From positions 1 through 64,000 of the forward strand of contig JAIBAT010000019.1 in the NCBI GenBank assembly GCA_019695055.1: a stretch of 64,000 nucleotides of DNA, written 5' to 3'. The notes beneath the pieces are model-generated. The model ran no database searches, was not told the origin of the DNA, and was given only the letters and a program-made list of their open reading frames with translations. This document shows, in pieces, positions 1 through 9,334 of this stretch. Numbering within the stretch: position 1 is the first letter of the stretch; each line of letters begins with the position of its first letter. The translations under genes were made by a program, and so were the position numbers. The DNA is from Candidatus Sumerlaeaceae bacterium (lineage in GTDB: Bacteria > Sumerlaeota > Sumerlaeia > Sumerlaeales > Sumerlaeaceae).

Positions 1-1
1 T

Positions 2-964
2 CAGGATTTCATGCGGGATCACGCCGCCGTCATAGCGTTGCGACAAAAAGGAGTAGAGCACCTCCTCGTCCGTCTGGTCGTGATTCTTGATCAGGAACTC
101 GCGGCTGTGCAGCAGCAGCCCGCCGCGATACTCCTGGACGATCACCAGCGACTTCCCGGATTCCGACGCGATGGCGACGACGTCGCGGTCGATCCGTTCG
201 TGTTTCACGGCCCGCTGCTTTTCCAGGGTTTCGTCCAGCGCGGCGATGCGGTCGCGCACCAGGGCCGCGCGCTCGAACTCCATGGTCTCGCTCAGCTCCG
301 CCATGCGTTGCTCCAGCAGCGTGCGCACCTCGTCGTTCTTGCCGCGCAGGAACAGCGCCACGTTGTTCACCAGCGCCGCGTAGTCCGCCTTCGCCACCGG
401 CAGCACGCACGGGCCGCAGCACTTGCCCACGTCGTAAAGGATGCAGGGCCGCGTGCGGTTCGCGAACACGCTGTCCTTGCACGTGCGCACCGGGAAGATC
501 TTCAGCACGAACCGCAGGATCTGGCGCACCGACCACGGCGACGTGTACGGGCCGAAGTACAGGTCGCGGTCGCTGCGCGCGATGGGGCGGTCCGGCCGCA
601 CGCGCACCTGCTCCAGGCGCGGGTAGTCGTGGTTCATGCGGAACCGCATGGAGATGAACGTCTTGTCGTCGCGCAGCAGCACGTTATACTTCGGCCGGTG
701 CTGCTTGATGAGGGTGTTTTCGAGGAGGAACGCCTCCTTCTCCGACGCCGTGACAATGGTTTCGATGTCGACCACATGGCGGCGCATGATGGGCACCTTG
801 AACCGCCCGTCGCCCGCCGCGTTGAAGTAGCTGCGCACCCGCGACCGCAGGCTGAGCGCCTTGCCCACATAGATGATCTCGCCCGTGGCGTTCTTCATCA
901 GGTAAACGCCCGGGCCCGTCGGCAGGTTCTCAAGCTGCTCGCTGTCAAAGGTGCGCACGGTCAT
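2..964 (-). CDS. uvrC: Excinuclease ABC subunit C (UvrC), N-terminal part, cut by window edge
   Basis: This is the nuclease subunit of UvrABC nucleotide excision repair, which makes the 3' and 5' incisions around a lesion. Translated from ATG at 964, the first 321 residues are open to the window edge with no stop. Residues about 12-95 form the GIY-YIG nuclease domain: PGVYLM, then IIYVGKAL, RVRSYF and LLENTLIKQHRPKYN. The conserved RTCKDSVF and the GKCCGPC cysteine cluster follow at about 170-195. A UVR coiled-coil segment (MAELSETMEFERAALVRDRI) lies near residues 228-247. The C-terminal RNase H-like and HhH domains fall outside the window. The SGNH hydrolase gene lies 105 bases upstream on the same strand. 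The identification is very secure; only the length is unknown. Confidence 0.95.
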   Translation of the reverse strand, partial: MTVRTFDSEQLENLPTGPGVYLMKNATGEIIYVGKALSLRSRVRSYFNAAGDGRFKVPIMRRHVVDIETIVTASEKEAFLLENTLIKQHRPKYNVLLRDDKTFISMRFRMNHDYPRLEQVRVRPDRPIARSDRDLYFGPYTSPWSVRQILRFVLKIFPVRTCKDSVFANRTRPCILYDVGKCCGPCVLPVAKADYAALVNNVALFLRGKNDEVRTLLEQRMAELSETMEFERAALVRDRIAALDETLEKQRAVKHERIDRDVVAIASESGKSLVIVQEYRGGLLLHSREFLIKNHDQTDEEVLYSFLSQRYDGGVIPHEIL

Positions 965-1069
965 GGGTTCAGGTTACAGCAGGGCAGGGGATATGACGCA
1001 GTGATGCAAGGAAAGGCAGTGAAAGGACAAGGGCCTTTCAGGAACTGCATTCCTTTAATCGAATACCGT

Positions 1070-1900
1070 TCATTTCCCCGCGGTCGTAGCTGCGGTGGCC
1101 GTCGGCTTGATACCAACGCTGTCCATGGCTTCGATGAAACGCTTCTGGAGGAACTTGTAGCCCTCCGCGTTCAGGTGGAGGCCATCCTTGGTGAGTTCGG
1201 GCTTCAGCAGGCCGTCGGGGCCGACGGTCTCGGTGTAGTAGTCCACGAAGTGGATCTTCTTGTCGCCCGCCTCGGCAAGCTTGCGATTCGCTTCGTTGAA
1301 AGGTTTGATGAAGGGCGCGATGTGGGCGGACTTGTCGCGGGTGGCGTGGTTGGAGACGATAAACACTTCCGCGTCGGGCACGCCCTTGCGGATCTTACCG
1401 ATAAGTTCGGCGTAATCCGCTACAACCTCATCAAAGGTCGGTTTGCCGCTCTTGGAAACCGCGCCGAGGTCGTTGGTGCCGATCAGGACGAACACCGCGC
1501 GCGGATGGCAGTCGTACACGCTGTTCTGCATGCGGCCCAGCACGCCGCGGGTGCCGAAGCGGATGCGATCGGAGCTGATGCCGCGGTTGGCGATCTTGTA
1601 GCCGGGAAACATCTGGTCGGGTTTGATGATGTGCATGGAGCTGCTGCCCAGGAGCACGACGGGTCGGTCGGCGCCCGGTTGGTTCCAGATCTGGGCGTTC
1701 TCCTTTTCAAAGAGGGCGCAGCGGTCGGCGTAGAGTTTCTCATAATTGCTGCCGGTCGTGGTCTTGGTCGAGGAGGAAACCTCAGCGGCCACTTTCGTCG
1801 CGGTGGTTGCGTCCTGCCCATGCGCAATGGGCGCGAACGCAAGCAGGGCAAGGAGTGTGAGGCAGGATGCAGCAATTCGATGATAAGGACGATTCGTCAT
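1070..1900 (-). CDS. Secreted SGNH/GDSL-family hydrolase
   Basis: This is a probable exported esterase, lipase or acetylhydrolase of the SGNH superfamily; the substrate cannot be read from sequence. I chose the ATG at 1900 (276 aa) because it begins a normal signal peptide (MTNRPYH, hydrophobic LTLLALLAFAP, then AHG). Upstream in-frame codons only add an arginine-rich stretch that overlaps the next gene. The SGNH blocks are visible: block I VVLLGSSSM (residues 81-89, nucleophile likely S86, GSS replacing GDS), a block II-like NRGISSD (105-111), block III GTND (141-144), and block V DGLHLNAEGY near the C-terminus with the Asp/His pair. It sits between a regulatory-domain protein and uvrC on the same strand. 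Assignment to the superfamily is solid. Confidence 0.85.
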   Translation of the reverse strand: MTNRPYHRIAASCLTLLALLAFAPIAHGQDATTATKVAAEVSSSTKTTTGSNYEKLYADRCALFEKENAQIWNQPGADRPVVLLGSSSMHIIKPDQMFPGYKIANRGISSDRIRFGTRGVLGRMQNSVYDCHPRAVFVLIGTNDLGAVSKSGKPTFDEVVADYAELIGKIRKGVPDAEVFIVSNHATRDKSAHIAPFIKPFNEANRKLAEAGDKKIHFVDYYTETVGPDGLLKPELTKDGLHLNAEGYKFLQKRFIEAMDSVGIKPTATAATTAGK

Positions 1901-1943
1901 GGCTCTGATGTTGTTCTCCCTGGATTGGTGAAGCAAAAATCTT

Positions 1944-4274
1944 TTACTGCCGCGGTGGGCCGCCACCCTGGCCCCCCTGGCCACCACCACCGCGACCTTG
2001 TCCGCCTCCGCCGCGGCCTCCACCGCCACCCTGGCCAGCCGCAGGCGTGGAGCCCGGAGGTGGCGGCGGCTTCGCATCGCTCAGGATGTCGTTGCTGACA
2101 GGATCGTAAATGAAAGTGAGGCGCTTGTTAATGAGCTGGGACGTTTCGAACGGTTTCACAATGACCTGTCCGTCGGGCAGCGTGAAGCGCAGCTCGACCT
2201 TTTGGTTCTCGCCCAGCAGCAGGTTGAAGTTGCCGCCGAACCCGGTGACAAGGCTGTGGCCCGGCAGGCGCGGCGCATCACCACGGTTGCTGATGGGGTA
2301 GAGGGATTCCACCTTCACGCCAGACAGTTCGCTCTGGTCGGTGAGCACCAGCGAGCCGCGCAGGTACTGGCGCTTGAGCTCCATCTTGAGCGGGCGCCGC
2401 GTCGGCACGCTGGTACCAACGACGGCGATGCCGTTGCGGCTCAGGGCAAGGATTTTTCCATCGCCGCGCCCCTGGCCGGGCAGGTTGAAGAAGAAGTCGC
2501 CCTTGGTGTCGGTGAGGGTCTGGTCGCCAACGACCTCCTTGGTCTGCGTGTAGAGCGCCACCACGGTGACGTTGCGCTGGGGCGTGGCGCTTCGGCTGCG
2601 GCCCGCCACCGCCGTGATGTTGCCCTCGATGCAGGGCACGGGTTTTAGTTTCAGGATGAGCTCGTCCGCCGACGACTTCTCCTGCACCGGCTCGTCAATC
2701 TTCTTGATGACGCCCGTCGTGCGGCGGTCCTCCATCAGCGGGAGGAAGCGTTTTTCATTGACCCAAACGCGATAGGAATTGACGGCCATGGTTTCAAACC
2801 CGAACCGCCCGTTCTCATCGGCGAGGATGAAGTTCTTGCCCGAGACGGTTTCGTAGTCCACGCGCACGCCGGGCAGCGGCCGACCGTTGCCCGCATGGAC
2901 GACGCGGCCGTCCACATAAACGTCCGATGGGACCACGAGTTTCACGTCCTCGCGCTTCTCATTATCCGCCAGGTTGAACTGCAACGGCTCGGATTTCATG
3001 CCGCGCATGGCCTGAAGTTCCATGCTGCCGCCAGGCAGTTCCTTCAGTGTGAACACGCCGTCGGCGCTGGTGACGGTACTGTCGTAAAAGTCGTAGGGCT
3101 CGGACTGTTTCACCGAAACCCGCGCGCCGCTGGCCGGTTCGCCGGTTCGCCGATCCACGACAATGCCGCTGATGCTGGCGCCGCCATTCATCATGGCGAT
3201 ATCGATGTTGTCATTGGGCGCGCGGGTGCGCGTGAAGGTCTTGCGATAGCCGGCCATCTCCGACAACAGCAGAATCGGCCCTTGCCGGATGTTGGCAAAG
3301 GTGAAGTCGCCCGTGGGGCTGCTGCGTGATGTGCCGAGCAGGCCCATGACTTCGTTGTCCTGGGACGGATAATAGATGGTCGCGCCGGGAATGGTGGCGG
3401 AGGATTTGGCGTCGCGGACGGTGCCCTTGATCGTGATGCCGCGCTCCAGCCAGATGTTGCGCTCCATCGGCATGTCCTCAAGGACCACGCGCTGGGCGCT
3501 GGGCGCAAACCCGTCGGCCCGCGCCACAAGGATCGCCGCCACGCCGGCATCCGTGAGCCGTTCGAGGGTGAAGGAGCCTTCGCTGTCCGCAACCACCTCG
3601 CGCAGCGGCGGGTTGCTGGTCATCGGGTCGTTCTCGAAGAGTTGCACGACGGCGCCGGGAATTCCCTGCGGCCCGCCGCGCCAACGGCCGTCGCCGCCAT
3701 CAGGACCAGGCGGCGCGCCAGGTCCTCCGGGGCCGCCGCGACCTTGTCTCGGCCCGCGGTCGCCACCGCCTTGAGTCTGTGAAGTGTTTCCATCGCGCCC
3801 GCGGTTGCCGCGCCCGCCGCCATCGCCGCCAAAGGTGCGCTGGACGCCGTCACCGCCCGGGCCACCGGGGCCACCGGGGCCGCCAGGACCGCGCATCCGA
3901 AAGTTCGGCATGCCGCCACCATCGTTGGTGCCACCTGGCTCGTTGCGCATGCCAATGACACGGCCAGTAACCGAGTACTCGCCGGCGATGCGGAGTTTTT
4001 GGGCGTCGAGATCTTCCCGGCGTTCAACGGGAGCTGTCTTGTTTGCGACGCGGCGCTCCTGTTGTCGCGGAGCAGTGCCAACATCGGTGAATCGGGCAAT
4101 GTGGGTCGCGCCGGGACGATTGCTGAATCCCGCGTCCTCATCGTCTGCTTCGGGGTTTGTGAGTTCGACATCGGCTGTCCTGGCCTTTTCGGCCTTGTGG
4201 CGCAAGCCTGCCACCGCCGTAACGACTGCGGCGAGGATACAGGCCATGACGATCAGTTGGGTGCGCTGGTTCAC
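1944..4274 (-). CDS. Membrane-anchored carboxypeptidase-regulatory-like repeat protein with Gly/Pro-rich segments
   Basis: This 776-aa protein of unknown role is probably anchored in the inner membrane and exposed outside it. An N-terminal hydrophobic segment (about residues 8-24) follows the GTG start at 4274. Residues about 110-200 are a collagen-like Gly/Pro/Arg-rich stretch with repeated GPGGPGG units. From about residue 200 to 690 there are several carboxypeptidase-regulatory-like (CarboxypepD_reg, Ig-like beta sandwich) units. They are recognisable from motifs such as PGAVVQLFE, IKGTVRD, ISGIVVDRRTGEPASGA and VDGRVVHAGNGRPLPGV. The last 45 residues are again Pro then Gly/Arg/Gln-rich. 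No catalytic motif is visible. A second protein of the same plan, without the Gly-rich tracts, lies at 44853-47117. No strong ribosome binding site precedes the GTG, so the start is uncertain. Confidence 0.75.
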   Translation of the reverse strand: MNQRTQLIVMACILAAVVTAVAGLRHKAEKARTADVELTNPEADDEDAGFSNRPGATHIARFTDVGTAPRQQERRVANKTAPVERREDLDAQKLRIAGEYSVTGRVIGMRNEPGGTNDGGGMPNFRMRGPGGPGGPGGPGGDGVQRTFGGDGGGRGNRGRDGNTSQTQGGGDRGPRQGRGGPGGPGAPPGPDGGDGRWRGGPQGIPGAVVQLFENDPMTSNPPLREVVADSEGSFTLERLTDAGVAAILVARADGFAPSAQRVVLEDMPMERNIWLERGITIKGTVRDAKSSATIPGATIYYPSQDNEVMGLLGTSRSSPTGDFTFANIRQGPILLLSEMAGYRKTFTRTRAPNDNIDIAMMNGGASISGIVVDRRTGEPASGARVSVKQSEPYDFYDSTVTSADGVFTLKELPGGSMELQAMRGMKSEPLQFNLADNEKREDVKLVVPSDVYVDGRVVHAGNGRPLPGVRVDYETVSGKNFILADENGRFGFETMAVNSYRVWVNEKRFLPLMEDRRTTGVIKKIDEPVQEKSSADELILKLKPVPCIEGNITAVAGRSRSATPQRNVTVVALYTQTKEVVGDQTLTDTKGDFFFNLPGQGRGDGKILALSRNGIAVVGTSVPTRRPLKMELKRQYLRGSLVLTDQSELSGVKVESLYPISNRGDAPRLPGHSLVTGFGGNFNLLLGENQKVELRFTLPDGQVIVKPFETSQLINKRLTFIYDPVSNDILSDAKPPPPPGSTPAAGQGGGGGRGGGGQGRGGGGQGGQGGGPPRQ

Positions 4275-4341
4275 GATGCGGGTATTCGGTTAATTACTCG
4301 GCAATCGGGGAAAGGTTCGCAAAGGAAAAGCACGGGGCAGG

Positions 4342-5694
4342 TTATTTTGTTGTCCCGCGGAAACGCAGCCAGAGGAAAGCCGCCGCGGGCCAGGCCGCCA
4401 GCCAGGCCAAGGGCGCGAGCAGCACGCCAAAGGCGGGCAGGCGATCCTGAAGCCGGACGAGGAACTTGCCCCGCAACGTGGCGAGGTGCGCTCGGGTGGC
4501 TTCCAGTTCGGCACCAAGGGCATCAGCCTCGTGAAGTTGGGACTCCACTGCAAGCAAGGTGGCTGTCTTGGCTTCCCTCATTCGGGGTTCGGCACAGAAT
4601 GAGGCAAGAGGTTCAATGGTCTTGTGCCAGGAATGCTCGTCGGCTACGGCAAGGGCGGCGGTTCGCATGGCAGAAAGGGGAGCCCTTCCGGTGAGAATGT
4701 CGCGCACCGCCGCACGGAAACCCTGCTCGTCATCCGGCGAAAGGGCCCAACCGCATTTGCGGTTGGAGACAATCGCGGAGATTTCGGAGTAATCATTGTA
4801 GATCACCGGCAATCCGCACCGCAGGTAAATCATCGTGCGGGTGGTGTAGGCCAGTTCCCGCTCGGGATTACGCTCCATCAGGTCGAGGGCCACCTCGTAG
4901 TTTTGGTACTCCGATAGAAGCTGGTCAAATCCCACGAATCCCTTCATCTCGACCCGAGGATGGGAGCGAAGTTTCTCGGCGAGGGCGGAGAACTTTCCGC
5001 CCGAGGCGTCGGCCACGGGATGCGAGCCGCCGTAGAAGTAGAGTTTTCCACTCTGGGCAAGGTCCATTTCGTCCAGCAGCCAACCAATGGGTTTTGCCGG
5101 ATCCTGCCAGGCGAGGAAGGTGCCGCCAAAGACAAACGAGCCCGGTTCGCGGGGTGAGGCATTTGCGGGTATTACAGATGCCGTGGGCACGGAAAAAGGA
5201 ATGACGGGGAAATCGAAAGTTCTGAGGTCGTAGCCCGCCATCGCAAGGAACGGGTAGAAGTAATGGCGTTGGAATTCGCCGGAGCAGACAAGAAAATCCG
5301 CCCGGCGCAGTGCTGCGAGCTTCTCCGAGACGTCGCGTCGCGTGTCCGCGCTGCCCCAATAGAGTCGTTCGAGGAGATGTGGGCCGGCGAGATCGATGGC
5401 AAGCGGCACGGTGAGTTCCGGCAATTCGCGGGCAAGTCCCCAGTGTTGGAGCACCACCGAGGACGGCTGGATTTCGTTCAGCGCCTGTGCCAGTTCGCCA
5501 CGACGAACAATCCGAACGTGGGGAGGGATTGTGGTTGGTGGGTGGTCCCCGATAGGGGCAACGGTGGCAAGGACTACATCGAGCCCCCGTGCCCGGAGTC
5601 CCTCGGCGAGCCCGTAGGCGCGCAGTCCCGCACCGGTGGTTGGCTGCCCGGCGATTGGCAGCGGCTCGGTGGTCACGACCAGGATTCTGGTCAA
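4342..5694 (-). CDS. GT4-like glycosyltransferase with C-terminal coiled coil and membrane tail
   Basis: This is a predicted GT-B fold glycosyltransferase (450 aa) that likely transfers a sugar to a surface glycan; donor and acceptor are unknown. The N-terminal domain shows the Rossmann start ILVVTTEPLPIAGQPTTGAG and GLRAYGLAEGLRARG. The C-terminal nucleotide-sugar half includes YTTRTMIYLRCGLPVIYND, typical of family 4 proteins. Residues about 380-415 are Glu/Leu-rich and probably helical, followed by a hydrophobic stretch (FGVLLAPLAWLAAWPAAAFL) and a short basic end, suggesting tail anchoring. The start is TTG at 5694, in a TTGA overlap with the argJ stop, so it is translationally coupled to argJ. 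No methionine nearby gives a better N-terminus. Confidence 0.8.
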   Translation of the reverse strand: MTRILVVTTEPLPIAGQPTTGAGLRAYGLAEGLRARGLDVVLATVAPIGDHPPTTIPPHVRIVRRGELAQALNEIQPSSVVLQHWGLARELPELTVPLAIDLAGPHLLERLYWGSADTRRDVSEKLAALRRADFLVCSGEFQRHYFYPFLAMAGYDLRTFDFPVIPFSVPTASVIPANASPREPGSFVFGGTFLAWQDPAKPIGWLLDEMDLAQSGKLYFYGGSHPVADASGGKFSALAEKLRSHPRVEMKGFVGFDQLLSEYQNYEVALDLMERNPERELAYTTRTMIYLRCGLPVIYNDYSEISAIVSNRKCGWALSPDDEQGFRAAVRDILTGRAPLSAMRTAALAVADEHSWHKTIEPLASFCAEPRMREAKTATLLAVESQLHEADALGAELEATRAHLATLRGKFLVRLQDRLPAFGVLLAPLAWLAAWPAAAFLWLRFRGTTK

Positions 5695-6905
5695 GTCCGG
5701 TACGACCCGTTAATCTCGATATACTTGTCGGTGAGGTCGCAGGTCCAGACCGTGGCGCTGCCCGGCCCGCTTCCGACTCTGGCTTCGATGGGAATGAATT
5801 CCTCGGATAGGACCTTGAGCGCGGCTTCTTCATCCAATGGAAGGGGCGCGTTCTCTTTAAAGAGGACAATGTCACCGAGTTTGATTTGCACCTTCGCCGT
5901 GTCCACACCCGCGCCGGCGTTGCCTATGGCGCAGCAGATGCGGCCCCAATTGGCGTCGCGGCCGTAAATGGCAGTCTTGACCAGATTGGAATTGGCGATT
6001 TCGCGTCCGATGTGGCGGGCGGCCGTGAAATCGGCGGCGCCTTGCACGTTGATTTCGATGAGTTTCGTGGCACCTTCTCCGTCGCGGGCCAACTGGCGGG
6101 CCAGGGACTGCATGACTTCGAGAAGTTTCTGGTCGAAAAGACGGAGCGTGTCGGAGCCGGCGGTTACATTTGCCCCAGACTTGCCGCTGGCGAGGATGAT
6201 GGCTGTGTCGTTCGTGCTCGTGTCGCCGTCGATGGTCATGCAGTTGAGGCTGAGTTCCACGGCGTTTGAGAAGCTCTTCCTTAGCAAGTCAGGGGCGATA
6301 TCGGCATCGGTGGCCACAAAGGCGAGCAGTGTGGCCATCCGGGGGTACATCATGCCCGATCCCTTGGCGCACCCGAGAATGCGGACTGTCTTGCCATCGG
6401 CGACAAAGCTGGCCCACGCGATCTTTTCGCAGGTGTCGGTGGTGAGGATGGACTGGGCAAACTCGTTGAAGGCTTCCCTTGAACCGGACAGTTTTGCGGC
6501 TGCATCGGCGATGGCCGGGGTGACGCGATCCATGGGGAGTTGAACGCCGATGGTTCCCGTGGAGCAGACAAGAAGGGGGGCTTCCCGGCCCGAGGCGTTT
6601 TGCGCTGTGGCGGCCATGGAGGAGGCGTTAGCGGAGCCTTCAGCGCCTGTGGCGGCGTTGGCACAACCTGAATTAACGACGACTCCGGAAATCCGGGAGC
6701 CTGTTTCTTGCAGGGTTTGCTGGGATACGAGCACCGGGGCGGCGCGGAAATCGTTTTGGGTAAAGGTGGCAGCAGCGGTGGCCGTGGTGTCGGCGGTAAA
6801 AAGGCCCACGTCGAGGCGTCCGGGTTTCTTGATGGACCCGCTGGCTGCGGCCCACCTGAAACCTGCGGGAACTTCAAAATCCAAGTCTGCTTTCCAGTTT
6901 TTCAT
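5691..6905 (-). CDS. argJ: Bifunctional glutamate N-acetyltransferase / amino-acid N-acetyltransferase ArgJ
   Basis: ArgJ transfers acetyl from N-acetylornithine to glutamate in the cyclic arginine pathway, and some members also use acetyl-CoA. The 404 residues match the family length. The autoproteolytic site is visible as KGSGMMYPRMATLLAF, with Thr192 as the expected new N-terminal nucleophile of the beta chain. The upstream oxyanion motif CSTGTIG lies at 114-120. NSGCANA (78-84) and DGDTSTNDT are also family signatures, and the protein ends in the usual NGSYRT. Whether it is mono- or bifunctional cannot be told from sequence. No other arg gene is in the window. Its stop overlaps the TTG start of the downstream glycosyltransferase. 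Confidence 0.95.
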   Translation of the reverse strand: MKNWKADLDFEVPAGFRWAAASGSIKKPGRLDVGLFTADTTATAAATFTQNDFRAAPVLVSQQTLQETGSRISGVVVNSGCANAATGAEGSANASSMAATAQNASGREAPLLVCSTGTIGVQLPMDRVTPAIADAAAKLSGSREAFNEFAQSILTTDTCEKIAWASFVADGKTVRILGCAKGSGMMYPRMATLLAFVATDADIAPDLLRKSFSNAVELSLNCMTIDGDTSTNDTAIILASGKSGANVTAGSDTLRLFDQKLLEVMQSLARQLARDGEGATKLIEINVQGAADFTAARHIGREIANSNLVKTAIYGRDANWGRICCAIGNAGAGVDTAKVQIKLGDIVLFKENAPLPLDEEAALKVLSEEFIPIEARVGSGPGSATVWTCDLTDKYIEINGSYRT

Positions 6906-7181
6906 GGAGGCATTCTACAGTCGCATCGGACGGGCCCTTCAAGGGGTGTTTTGGAGCGGCTGGGCGGTGGGCAAAAAGTACCTTAAATCAAAAAGTCTCA
7001 GAAAACCGCAACCCAAGTGCATTTTCACTTGAAAAACGGCCGAAAGAACCGCCAAGTTCATGCACAGATTTTGTGATTTCAACGCCGATGGCAGGATTTC
7101 TCGTTCTCTATCGCTCTTTAACTTGGTGATCGGCGCAGCCAGGCAGCAGCTTTGCCATGTTAGTCCGAGAAAGGAGAAGCC

Positions 7182-8345
7182 TTGGCTCTGAACCCAAAGA
7201 AGGTTGTCGGTTTGGATATTGGATCGAGCGTAGTTAAGGCCGTCCAACTTCGAAAATCGGCCCGAAATGTTGAGCTTGAGAAATTTGGCATTGCCGAAAT
7301 TTATCCGGGAGTGGACAAAAAGTCCGCCGGGGGCAATCGCCGTGATGCAAAGATTGAGGCCATCCGCCAAGCTCTGACGAACGCCGGTATCAATGCAAAA
7401 TTCTCCATTTCCGCTGTTAGCGGCGAATCGATAATTGTCCGCTATATCCAGTTGCCGGAAATGCCGGAAAACGAACTGAAGGGCGCGATTCGCTGGGAGG
7501 CCGAGGATTACATTCCCTTCCCACTGGACGAAGTGAACCTTGATCACATGATTTTGGGACGGTCCGACTCCAGCGGCGGTGGAAAGATTGACGTCTTGCT
7601 GGTTGCGGCCAAGAAGGACCTCGTGGCAGATCACATGTCCCTCCTCAAGGGGGCCGATCTGACGCCAGCGGTGGTGGACGTGGACTCGTTTGCCTTCCTC
7701 AACTGTTTTGAGGCCAATTACCTGCCCAATGCCTCGGAAGTGATCGCGCTGCTGAATATCGGAGCAGAGATTACCAGTATTAACATTTACATCGGGGGTG
7801 TTTCGCGTTTTTCGCGCGACATCGGGATTGCCGGGGACACGATTTCGGCCGCGATCCAGCAGCGGCTAAACTGCAGCTTCCAGCGCGCGGAGGAATTGAA
7901 GATCAAGGAAGGGGCGCCAGCCGGGGCCCTAATCGGGGAGGGCGAGGGGGGCATGGTGGGCGGATCGTCCTTGCTCGACACCATTCGGGGAACCGTCGAG
8001 AAGATTACCGGCGAAGACCTGTCGGAGGAATCCCCGGAAATGCTGACGGGCAATGTCCTGAAGACGGTTCTTGGGAACCTGACCAACGAGGTCAAGCGGT
8101 CCATTCAGTTTTTTGAGAATCAACCCAACGGAAAGCCGGTGCAGCGGGTGGCCATCGGTGGTGGCACGGCCCGCCTTCGGAATATTGATCAGTACCTGAG
8201 CCAGGAGCTGGGATTGCCCGTGGAGGTAGCCGATCCCCTGAGAAGCATCGGTTTTGTGGGCGGTGATACAGACCGCAAGAAACTGGAAAACGTTCGTCAC
8301 CAACTCGGCGTATGCATCGGGCTGGGACTCCGGGCGTTTGACTGA
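7182..8345 (+). CDS. pilM: Type IV pilus assembly protein PilM
   Basis: PilM is the cytoplasmic actin-like ATPase that binds the N-terminal tail of PilN and links the inner-membrane alignment complex to the pilus motor. The start is TTG at 7182, set by AAGGAG at 7171-7176. The protein (387 aa) opens with VVGLDIGSSVVKAVQL, the phosphate-1 motif of the FtsA/PilM fold, and carries AIRWEAEDYIPFPLDEV, typical of PilM. VAIGGGTARLRNIDQYL in the last quarter is the adenosine-binding motif. It is the first gene of a five-gene operon with short gaps or overlaps. The 276-base region before it is shared with the divergent argJ. Confidence 0.95.
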   Translation: MALNPKKVVGLDIGSSVVKAVQLRKSARNVELEKFGIAEIYPGVDKKSAGGNRRDAKIEAIRQALTNAGINAKFSISAVSGESIIVRYIQLPEMPENELKGAIRWEAEDYIPFPLDEVNLDHMILGRSDSSGGGKIDVLLVAAKKDLVADHMSLLKGADLTPAVVDVDSFAFLNCFEANYLPNASEVIALLNIGAEITSINIYIGGVSRFSRDIGIAGDTISAAIQQRLNCSFQRAEELKIKEGAPAGALIGEGEGGMVGGSSLLDTIRGTVEKITGEDLSEESPEMLTGNVLKTVLGNLTNEVKRSIQFFENQPNGKPVQRVAIGGGTARLRNIDQYLSQELGLPVEVADPLRSIGFVGGDTDRKKLENVRHQLGVCIGLGLRAFD

Positions 8346-8366
8346 CAGGCACGGAGACAACACGAT

Positions 8367-9332
8367 ATGATCAAAATTAACCTGTTGCCCTCCGATTCCG
8401 GCGGGAAAGCCGCCACCGGCGGTCCAAGGGGCTCCATGGCCACGCCCGGAGCGGCCCTTTTCTACGGATTGATTGCCACTGTCATTGTTGCGTCATGCGC
8501 TTATGCATGGTTCGCCTTCAGTGCGACGCAGGATGCCATGAAGCGCCTTAAGGCAGAGGAGCGCCGCCGCGACGACAAGCGAAAGCAACTCGTGGACAAG
8601 GAAAAGGAATTTGAGGAGTTCGTGCAGCGCAGCAGCGATATTGAGGAGAAGTTTGCGGTTGTGCAGGCCCTCAACCCCGAGAATCGTCTTTACTGGTCCG
8701 AGAAGATCAACATGATTGCCAAGGCCCGCCTTGATCTTGCGGTTTATGTGACAAAACTTAGCCTGACCGAGAAGATTGAGGAAAAGGAAACCCAGGAATC
8801 CATCAAGCGTCGCGAAGAGTGGAAGAATCGAAAGAACAAGGCTGCCAACGAAACAGAGCCCAAAGCCATCAAGCGGCCCATCATCAACCAATCACTGCTG
8901 GTTGAGGGAATTGCGTACGGCACCGATTCCCCATCCCAGTTGCGACAGCTGGTTCTTTTCAATGAGCACCTTACCTCGATGACCTGGACAAGGCAAAATG
9001 GGAAAACCGCCCATTTCATTGACAACATGGAGTCTGAATTCAAACCTGGCAGCATGAAGGCCGTGAAAGTGGGAGGAATCAATGTGCTGCGATTTGGGTT
9101 TACCTGCGTAGCGCTGCCGCAGACCGATAATTCCAATACGTCGCAAACGTTGCTTGGGGCGACGACCACGGGAGGCGCTGCCGGGCCGGCAGGCGCTGGA
9201 AGCAAGGCCGCGGGAAAAGCCGGGGGTGGCAAGTCGCCGGCAGACTTTCAGGCGGCCATTGGTAACAAGGGCTCGGCTGGCGGAGCCGCCGCCAAGCCAA
9301 GGGCGAGTAGCCGCAAAGAGGAGGGCGAATAG
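8367..9332 (+). CDS. pilN: PilN-like type IV pilus inner-membrane protein with long insertion and tail
   Basis: PilN is a bitopic inner-membrane protein that pairs with PilO and uses its N-terminal tail to bind PilM. The tail motif MIKINLLP is intact at residues 1-8. One transmembrane helix (about residues 29-52) is followed by a charged coiled coil (about 53-95) and a ferredoxin-like periplasmic region. At 321 aa it is much longer than the roughly 190-200 aa usual for PilN. A Lys/Glu-rich insertion sits around residues 130-175, and the last 60 residues are Gly/Ala/Lys-rich low complexity. It lies 21 bases after pilM and 2 bases before pilO. Confidence 0.9.
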   Translation: MIKINLLPSDSGGKAATGGPRGSMATPGAALFYGLIATVIVASCAYAWFAFSATQDAMKRLKAEERRRDDKRKQLVDKEKEFEEFVQRSSDIEEKFAVVQALNPENRLYWSEKINMIAKARLDLAVYVTKLSLTEKIEEKETQESIKRREEWKNRKNKAANETEPKAIKRPIINQSLLVEGIAYGTDSPSQLRQLVLFNEHLTSMTWTRQNGKTAHFIDNMESEFKPGSMKAVKVGGINVLRFGFTCVALPQTDNSNTSQTLLGATTTGGAAGPAGAGSKAAGKAGGGKSPADFQAAIGNKGSAGGAAAKPRASSRKEEGE

Positions 9333-9334
9333 CC

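Noticed and set aside
11..2098. 695-codon plus-strand open frame opposite uvrC and the SGNH hydrolase
   Set aside because: It is a shadow of two recognisable minus-strand genes and has Arg/Val/His-biased composition without any known motif.
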